Origin: Clostridiales bacterium | GTDB taxonomy: Bacteria > Bacillota > Clostridia > Oscillospirales > Oscillospiraceae | Length of the DNA stretch: 20,828 bases | NCBI GenBank assembly: GCA_009774055.1 | Contig: VSNB01000021.1 | Span: forward strand, 1-20,828 | Reading direction: 5' to 3' | In this document: in pieces, positions 12,869 through 20,828 of the stretch | How positions within the stretch are numbered: the stretch's first letter is position 1 | Layout of the letters: each line of letters opens with the position of its first letter | The notes under the pieces: model-generated | What the model was told of the DNA's origin: nothing | Databases searched by the model: none | Seen by the model: the letters and a program-made list of their open reading frames with translations, nothing else | Position numbers and translations under genes: made by a program

Positions 12869-14762
12869 GCAGAAAAGTGAGCGTCTGCCCTTCAAAACAG
12901 TCATGGCCTACAGCCGCCGGGGCCTGGCGATCTGGTGGAAGGCCGAGCCGGAGATTTTGATCGCGGCGGCGGTACAGCGGGCGGTGGACGCCCTGGCTCC
13001 CTTCCTGCCCCTGTACTTCACCGCCCGGCTGGTAAATGCCATCTCGGTCGGCGGGGAGGCGGAGCGGGTGTGGACCATGCTGGCGCTCCTGCTGGCCTCC
13101 ACGGCGGCGGCGGGCATGCTGCGGGCGGCAGTCCGGCGTTGGGATGAAACAATGCGGCGGTCCCACCAGTGGCCCACCTGGAACCGCATTTTCTTTGAAA
13201 AATTGCTGTCTATGGACTTCTGTGATGTGGACGACCCTAAAAGCCAGACGCTTTTCACCCAGATCCAGCAGGTCCGTCAGTGGAACGGCTGGGGGCTGAA
13301 CAAGCTGTACCGGATCTTCTCCGACGCTGCGGGGGCGGTGTTCCGCATCCTGGGTGCGGCGGCGTTGTCGGTGAGCCTGTTTGTCCTGCCGGTACCGGCG
13401 GGAAGCTCCCTGGCCTGGCTGAACGATCCCGGGTGCCTTGCGGGAATGCTGGCGCTGCTGGTTGGCTCGGTGCTGGCCTCCGGCGCACTGTCCAACAAGT
13501 CGAACTCCTACTGGAGTAAATTCGACGGCGCGGCCGGCAATCGGGGTTTCGCCTTCTTCTTTTTTGTCGCCATGGGGCAGCGCCATCGAGGTACCGACAT
13601 CCGCACTTATGCCCAGGACCGGTTTATTGAAGCCGGAGCGAAGGAGGAAATGAACGGCGAAACCTCCTTCGGCCCCCGTTCCTCCATTGCCAAATGGGCC
13701 CGGGGACCCATGGGGGCCTGCGCCGCCGGGTCGGCGGCGGTGTCCCAGGCGTTCATGGGGGTCATCTACCTCTTCGCCGGACTGAAGGCCCTGGGCGGGG
13801 CCTTCGGCGTGGGGTCCGTCACCCAGTACGTGGGCGCTCTGGCGGGGCTGGCCCAGGGGTTCACCGGCCTGCTGGAGAACGTGGGCGAGCTGCGGGCCAA
13901 CGCGGAGTACCTCAAGCTCACCTACGACTTCCTGGACATCCCCAACAACATGTACCAGGGCAGCCTCACCACCGAGAAGCGGTCCGACCGGAAGTACGAG
14001 ATCGAGTTCCGGGACGTTTCTTTCAAGTACCCCGGCACGGATACCTGGGCCCTGCGGCATGTGAACATGAAATTCGACGTGGGGGAGCGCCTGGCTGTGG
14101 TGGGGGAGAACGGCTCCGGCAAGACCACGTTTATCAAGCTGTTGTGCCGCCTCTACGACCCCACCGAGGGGGAGATCCTGCTCAACGGCATCGACATCCG
14201 GAAGTACCGGTATGACAACTATCTGGAGCTGTTCTCCGTGGTGTTCCAGGACTTCCAGCTCCTGGCCCAGCCCCTGGGGCAGAACGTGGCGGCGTCTATC
14301 GACTACGACCGGGAGCGGGCGTCCCAGTGCCTGGAGCGGGCAGGCTTCGGCCAGCGGCTGGCGGAGCTGCCCAAGGGACTGGACACCTGCCTGTACCGGG
14401 AGTTCGAGGAGGACGGCGTGGAGATCTCCGGCGGCGAGGCCCAGAAGATCGCCCTGGCCCGGGTTCTGTACCGGGACGCGCCCTTCATCGTCCTGGACGA
14501 GCCTACCGCCGCCCTGGACCCCGAGGCCGAGGCGGAGGTCTACACCAAGTTCAACGACATCGTGGAGGACAAGACCGCCATCTATATTTCCCACCGCCTG
14601 TCCTCCTGCCGGTTCTGCGATGAAATCGCGGTATTCGACCACGGCCAGGTGGTCCAGCAGGGGACCCACGACGGCCTGCTGGCCGATTCCGGCGGGAAGT
14701 ACCAGACCCTGTGGGACGCCCAGGCCCAGTACTATCAAAAGAAGAGCGGCGGGGCGCAGTAA
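12861..14762 (+). CDS. Exporter-type ABC transporter, permease and ATPase (subunit 2)
   Basis: This is the second half-transporter, 633 residues. The membrane domain is about 25-345, with an unusually aromatic segment FAFFFF near 230-235. The ATPase domain is about 380-620: Walker A GENGSGKTT (415-423), signature ISGGE (522-526), Walker B IVLDEP (543-548) with the catalytic Glu, and H-loop His578. The start ATG at 12861 overlaps the upstream gene's last 8 nt and follows AAGGAAGGGG at about 9 nt; longer in-frame extensions inside the upstream gene were rejected. Both subunits keep consensus catalytic residues, unlike heterodimers with one degenerate site. No terminator is evident after its stop. 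Confidence 0.93.
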   Translation: MNKQKSERLPFKTVMAYSRRGLAIWWKAEPEILIAAAVQRAVDALAPFLPLYFTARLVNAISVGGEAERVWTMLALLLASTAAAGMLRAAVRRWDETMRRSHQWPTWNRIFFEKLLSMDFCDVDDPKSQTLFTQIQQVRQWNGWGLNKLYRIFSDAAGAVFRILGAAALSVSLFVLPVPAGSSLAWLNDPGCLAGMLALLVGSVLASGALSNKSNSYWSKFDGAAGNRGFAFFFFVAMGQRHRGTDIRTYAQDRFIEAGAKEEMNGETSFGPRSSIAKWARGPMGACAAGSAAVSQAFMGVIYLFAGLKALGGAFGVGSVTQYVGALAGLAQGFTGLLENVGELRANAEYLKLTYDFLDIPNNMYQGSLTTEKRSDRKYEIEFRDVSFKYPGTDTWALRHVNMKFDVGERLAVVGENGSGKTTFIKLLCRLYDPTEGEILLNGIDIRKYRYDNYLELFSVVFQDFQLLAQPLGQNVAASIDYDRERASQCLERAGFGQRLAELPKGLDTCLYREFEEDGVEISGGEAQKIALARVLYRDAPFIVLDEPTAALDPEAEAEVYTKFNDIVEDKTAIYISHRLSSCRFCDEIAVFDHGQVVQQGTHDGLLADSGGKYQTLWDAQAQYYQKKSGGAQ

Positions 14763-14859
14763 TCTTTTCTTTGCTTTCCCCTATCAAAATGCAGGCCCTT
14801 CGGTGCGTCTTGACGGCGCGCCGGGGGGCTTGCGGGTTATCCCGCCGGAGGAGAGGTTT

Positions 14860-14874
14860 ATGAACGGTATGTAA
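14860..14874 (+). other. Four-codon micro-ORF in the ABC-TetR gap
   Basis: The gap 14763-14950 holds no normal gene. It contains a perfect small hairpin (GCGGG, TTAT, CCCGC; 14832-14845) and then GGAGGAGAGG and a minimal frame ATG AAC GGT ATG TAA. A strong ribosome binding site in front of so short a frame could be a leader peptide or the remnant of a lost gene. It ends 17 bp before the TetR promoter. Confidence 0.3.
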
Positions 14875-14891
14875 ATTGTGGCGATCGGCCC

Positions 14892-14920
14892 TTGACGCAT
14901 GACAACCTGTCATGTATGAT
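14892..14920 (+). promoter_or_regulatory. tetR-ABC promoter with a palindromic operator in its spacer
   Basis: TTGACG (14892-14897), 17 bp, TATGAT (14915-14920). The spacer is entirely the palindrome CATGACA-ACC-TGTCATG (14898-14914). A TetR dimer bound there would exclude polymerase, so autorepression of the whole operon is expected. Confidence 0.85.
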
Positions 14921-14950
14921 AGGCGGCAGTCTGACACAAGGAGGCGCAGC

Positions 14951-15558
14951 GTGCCAACCACGACCTTTTTCAACCTCCCGCCCCCCAAGCGGGAGAAACT
15001 GCTCAACGCCGCCATCGCGGAGTTCGCCCGGCGGCCCTACGGGGAGGTATCCATCAATCGGATCATCCAGGGGGCGGAGATCCCCCGGGGCAGCTTTTAC
15101 CAGTATTTCGCGGATAAGACGGACTTATTCCAGTATGTGCTCCGGGGCTACGACAAGCTGCTGGAGGCGGCTATCATGAAGAGCCTGGACGCCTGCGGCG
15201 GGCGGCCCCTGGAAATCCCTTTGGCATTATACGACCTGGTGCTGGACTACGTCCGGGAGAACTGGGCGCAGTTCGAGCTGTTCATGGGCGTTCTGCAAAA
15301 AAACATGGGCATGGACGCGGGACAGCTCCTGTCCCTGCCGGAGATCGTCCTGAAGGTCATCGAACGGGCCGATTGGCGGGGCCTGGAGCATCTGGAGGGC
15401 GACGAGCGGCTGGCGGTCATGGACCTGCTGTTCTCCGCCGCGGGCCAGGCCCTGATGCACGTCTTCTGTAAAAAACTATCCGCCGGGGAGAGCCGCCGCC
15501 GGCTGGCGATCAAGACCGCTGTCATTCATCGCGGCGCAAACTATGAGGAGGAACCTTC

Positions 15559-15565
<7 letters not shown>
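14951..15565 (+). CDS. TetR/AcrR-family transcriptional regulator
   Basis: This is a one-component repressor of 204 residues. The N-terminal helix-turn-helix is clear: KREKLLNAAIAEFARRPYGEVSINRIIQGAEIPRGSFYQYFADKTDLF (in part; about residues 12-59), with the GSFYQYF recognition helix. The C-terminal ligand and dimerisation domain is divergent, so the inducer is unknown. I choose GTG 14951, with AAGGAGG (14938-14944) at 6 nt, over an upstream in-frame ATG at 14912 that lies inside the operator. Its TGA overlaps the ATG of the ABC gene by 7 nt, so the two are translationally coupled. It probably represses the large ABC transporter together with itself. Confidence 0.93.
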
Positions 15566-18564
<2,999 letters not shown>

Positions 18565-18627
18565 GGGAAAAAAGCCCCCTTCCGGAAAAATTGTGAAAGT
18601 CCCGGTGAATAAACCCGGAAATTTCTC

Positions 18628-18656
18628 TTTACAATAGGAAATGTCTGTGCTATAGT
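18628..18656 (+). promoter_or_regulatory. Promoter of rpsO-pnp
   Basis: TTTACA (18628-18633), 17 bp, TATAGT (18651-18656). The predicted start near 18663 leaves a leader of about 100 nt before rpsO. The 18565-18627 stretch upstream shows only a weak 5-bp hairpin and no U tract. Confidence 0.85.
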
Positions 18657-18661
18657 AATTT

Positions 18662-18764
18662 GGTACGCGGCCCGCATATGCCGCGGACCTTCCCTGGCTT
18701 CGACGGCGGCGGCACCTGCCCCGGCGCGGCCTGCGGAGAATTTATTGGAAAGGTGATAATCACT
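18662..18764 (+). promoter_or_regulatory. Structured rpsO leader, possible S15 autoregulatory site
   Basis: The mRNA would begin with a stem: GGT and CGCGGC pair with GCCGCG and ACC around an 8-nt loop (18662-18689), with one A-G mismatch. GC-rich sequence with further pairing potential follows up to the AAAGGTG ribosome binding site (18749-18755). S15 autoregulates by binding its leader in several phyla. I cannot match this leader to a named class. Confidence 0.45.
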
Positions 18765-19031
18765 ATGATGCAGAAAGATCAGAAGACCTCCATCATCGAG
18801 GCCAACCGCACCCACGAATCCGACACCGGTTCCCCCGAGGTTCAGGTCGCCATCCTCACCGAGCGGATCAACCAGCTCACCGAGCACCTGAAGGTACACG
18901 CCCACGACAACCACAGCCGCCGGGGCCTGTACAAGATGATCGGTAAGCGCCGCAGCCTGCTGGACTATCTGGCCAAGAAGGACATCGAGCGCTATCGTGC
19001 CCTCATCGCCAAGCTGGGTATCCGTAAGTAA
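18765..19031 (+). CDS. rpsO: 30S ribosomal protein S15
   Basis: S15 is a primary 16S rRNA-binding protein of the small-subunit platform. The 88-residue product has the full family pattern: THESDTGSPEVQVAILTERINQLTEHLK, then HAHDNHSRRGLYKMIGKRRSLLDYL and KKDIERYRALIAKLGIRK. The start is one of two tandem ATGs (18765 or 18768). The first is 9 nt from AGGTG and is annotated, giving the usual length. A GTG/ATG-initiated extension into the leader was rejected because it is not homologous. pnp follows on the same strand, the widely conserved rpsO-pnp order. Confidence 0.97.
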   Translation: MMQKDQKTSIIEANRTHESDTGSPEVQVAILTERINQLTEHLKVHAHDNHSRRGLYKMIGKRRSLLDYLAKKDIERYRALIAKLGIRK

Positions 19032-19041
19032 TGTGCGCATA

Positions 19042-19072
19042 GCGGGGGGAAGGGCCGGACCTTTCTCCCCGC
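19042..19072 (+). terminator. Hairpin after rpsO, partial terminator
   Basis: GCGGGGGGAAGGG pairs with CCTTTCTCCCCGC over a 5-nt loop, giving 13 pairs including two G-U. The RNA then reads GUUUCACUGUCUUUU, an interrupted U tract. It probably reduces but does not abolish readthrough into pnp. Confidence 0.65.
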
Positions 19073-19098
19073 GTTTCACTGTCTTTTCCCATTCCCAT

Positions 19099-19189
19099 AG
19101 CCGCTGTTTTAGCAGTTGATCTTGTCTCCGAACCTTCGGGCATGAGATCAAGTGCTAAAAGGCGGCTCCCGGGCAGCGCATGCGCTGCC
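19099..19189 (+). promoter_or_regulatory. Long stem-loops in the pnp leader
   Basis: A tall hairpin spans 19099-19167: AGCCGC, TTTTAGCA and TTGATCT on the left pair with AGATCAA, TGCTAAAA and GCGGCT on the right, separated by single mismatches. CCGAA/TTCGG closes the top. A perfect 18-bp palindrome (GGCAGCGCA, TGCGCTGCC; 19172-19189) follows at once. In E. coli a comparable double-stranded pnp leader is cut by RNase III and then controlled by PNPase itself; similar autocontrol is an inference here. Confidence 0.6.
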
Positions 19190-19257
19190 GGTACGTTTGT
19201 CAGGCGAGTTCTGGCAACGTCCTCCCGACAACAAAAGAATCAAAAAAGGAGTACGCT

Positions 19258-20828
19258 ATGTCTACCATCATTACCAAAAAGCAATTCCCCAACTACCGCA
19301 AATACACCATGGACCTGGCAGGCCGCCCCCTGACCCTGGAAACCGGCAAGCTGGCCGAGCTGGCCAACGCCGCCGTCCTGGTCACCTACGGCGAAACCAC
19401 CGTCCTCTGCACCGCCACCGCCGCCCCCCGGCCCCGGGACGGCATCGACTTCTTCCCCCTCAGCGTGGACTTTGAGGAGAAGATGTACGCCGTGGGCCGC
19501 ATTCCCGGCTCCTTTATGCGCCGTGAGGGCCGTCCCGGCGAGAAGGGCATCCTCACCAGCCGCGTCATCGACCGGCCCATCCGCCCCCTGTTCCCCGGCG
19601 ACTTCCGCAACGACGTGTCCATCATGGCCACCGTCATGAGCGTAGACCGGGACTGCTCCCCTGAGATTGCCGCCCTCATCGGCACCTCCGCCGCCCTGGC
19701 GATCTCCGACATCCCCTGGAACGGCCCTGTGGGCGCGGTGAAGATGGGCCTGGTGGACGGAAAGATCGTGGTCAACCCCACCGCTGAGCAGGCCGAAATT
19801 TCCGACATGGACGTGACCGTAGTCTCCACCGGTAAGAAGGTGGTCATGATTGAGGCCGGGGCCAACGAGGTCCCCAACGACGTGATGTTTGAGGCCATCA
19901 AGACCGCCCACGAGGAGAACCAGAAGCAGGTAGCCCTTATCAACCAGATGGTTGCCGAGATCGGCAAGGAGAAGTTCGACTACCCCCACGCCGACTTCAA
20001 CCAGGAGCTCTTCGACGATATCGTTGCCAACTTCATGGACGAGGCCAAGGCCGCCATGGACACCGACGACAAGAACGTCCGGGAAGCCCGCTGGAACGCC
20101 ATGATCGAGCATTGGCATGAAAAGTATCTGGAGCAGTACCCCGACATGGACAAGTACCTGGAGGAGTTTACCTACAAGTTCCAGAAGAAGATCGTCAAGG
20201 CATGGCTCCTGGAGGGCCACCGGGTAGACGGGCGCGCCAAGAACGAGATCCGTCCCCTGGGCGCGGAGGTGGGCGTGCTGCCCCGGGTCCACGGCTCCGG
20301 CCTGTTCACCCGCGGCCAGACCCAGGTGCTCTCTGTCTGCACCCTGGACACCCTCTCCGCCTGCCAGAAGCTGGACACCATCTGGCCCGAGGAGTCCAAG
20401 CGGTATATGCACCACTACAACTTCCCCGGCTACTCCGTGGGCGAGGCCAAGCCCTCCCGCTCCCCCGGACGCCGGGAGATCGGCCACGGCGCCCTGGCCG
20501 AGCGGGCCCTGCTGCCCGTGCTGCCCAGCGAGGACGAGTTCCCCTACGCCATCCGGGTGGTCAGCGAGGTGGTCAGCTCCAACGGCTCCACCTCCCAGGG
20601 CTCCATCTGCGGCTCCACCCTGGCCCTCATGGACGCCGGCGTGCCCATCAAGGCCCCCGTGGCCGGCATCTCCTGCGGTCTCATCCAGGACGACGACGGC
20701 TCCTTCACCACCTTTATTGACATCCAGGGCGTGGAGGACTTCCACGGTGAAATGGACTTCAAGGTGGGCGGCACCAAGAAGGGCATCACCGCCATCCAGA
20801 TGGATCTGAAGAACGACGGCCTGACCAT
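19258..20828 (+). CDS. pnp: Polynucleotide phosphorylase, 3' end beyond the window
   Basis: PNPase degrades RNA 3'-5' by phosphorolysis and works in mRNA turnover. About 523 codons are present, without a stop before the window end; full-length proteins have about 700 residues, so the KH and S1 domains are presumably outside. Visible are the first RNase PH domain, with GRIPGSFMRREGRPGEKGIL and SRVIDRPIRPLFP, the helical linker, and most of the second RNase PH domain, with FPGYSVGEAKPSRSPGRREIGHG and SNGSTSQGSICG. The ATG at 19258 follows AAGGAG (19246-19251) at 6 nt. It lies 226 bp after rpsO, across a partial terminator and long leader hairpins. Confidence 0.97.
   Translation, partial: MSTIITKKQFPNYRKYTMDLAGRPLTLETGKLAELANAAVLVTYGETTVLCTATAAPRPRDGIDFFPLSVDFEEKMYAVGRIPGSFMRREGRPGEKGILTSRVIDRPIRPLFPGDFRNDVSIMATVMSVDRDCSPEIAALIGTSAALAISDIPWNGPVGAVKMGLVDGKIVVNPTAEQAEISDMDVTVVSTGKKVVMIEAGANEVPNDVMFEAIKTAHEENQKQVALINQMVAEIGKEKFDYPHADFNQELFDDIVANFMDEAKAAMDTDDKNVREARWNAMIEHWHEKYLEQYPDMDKYLEEFTYKFQKKIVKAWLLEGHRVDGRAKNEIRPLGAEVGVLPRVHGSGLFTRGQTQVLSVCTLDTLSACQKLDTIWPEESKRYMHHYNFPGYSVGEAKPSRSPGRREIGHGALAERALLPVLPSEDEFPYAIRVVSEVVSSNGSTSQGSICGSTLALMDAGVPIKAPVAGISCGLIQDDDGSFTTFIDIQGVEDFHGEMDFKVGGTKKGITAIQMDLKNDGLT

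Noticed and set aside
12741..14738. Long minus-strand open frame opposite the second ABC gene
   Set aside because: It is an antisense shadow; no domains, and the ABC motifs are on the plus strand.
14912..14950. Upstream ATG as the start of tetR
   Set aside because: It lies inside the operator and -10 region of the gene's own promoter; GTG 14951 with AAGGAGG fits better.

Overview
The window looks like the chromosome of a high-GC Firmicute, most likely a gut clostridium of the Oscillospiraceae (Flavonifractor/Intestinimonas-like). The reasons are a CIRCE operator on the groES operon, strong AGGAGG-type ribosome binding sites, PadR, LytTR/GHKL and MacB-like ABC modules, and GC-rich coding sequence with AT-richer promoters. 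The taxonomic call is inference. No tRNA, rRNA, CRISPR array, prophage gene or transposase gene is visible.

Layout. (1) Positions 1-2800, minus strand: CIRCE-controlled groES and then groEL. The two genes are separated by about 670 bp holding a palindrome-bounded, structured, apparently non-coding element (1822-2288). (2) 2879-4544, minus: a membrane-anchored HtrA protease with its own promoter. (3) 4549-4880: a hairpin-rich gap between divergent promoters. (4) 4789-6733, plus: a likely operon of a small membrane zinc-ribbon protein, a GNAT acetyltransferase and an SPL-like radical SAM protein. (5) 6761-7038, plus: a promoter, a cobalamin riboswitch and an intrinsic terminator with no gene behind them. 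(6) 7112-9446, minus: a PadR regulator, a HAAS/DUF4097 protein and a small Tic20/DUF4870-like membrane protein. (7) 9514-14762, plus: a LytTR response regulator and a soluble GHKL histidine kinase, then a pair of exporter-type ABC half-transporters whose promoter carries repeats typical of LytTR binding. (8) 14892-18564, plus: a TetR regulator with a palindromic operator inside its promoter, translationally overlapping a 1001-residue MacB/FtsX-like ABC transporter. (9) 18628-20828, plus: rpsO and pnp, with structured leaders; pnp runs off the window end.

The accessory centre (7112-18564) is three consecutive envelope-response modules, each a regulator next to membrane or export machinery with a recognisable control site. 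The most unusual items are the element splitting groES from groEL, the orphan cobalamin riboswitch facing the PadR operon, and the three-copy repeat array at the ABC promoter.
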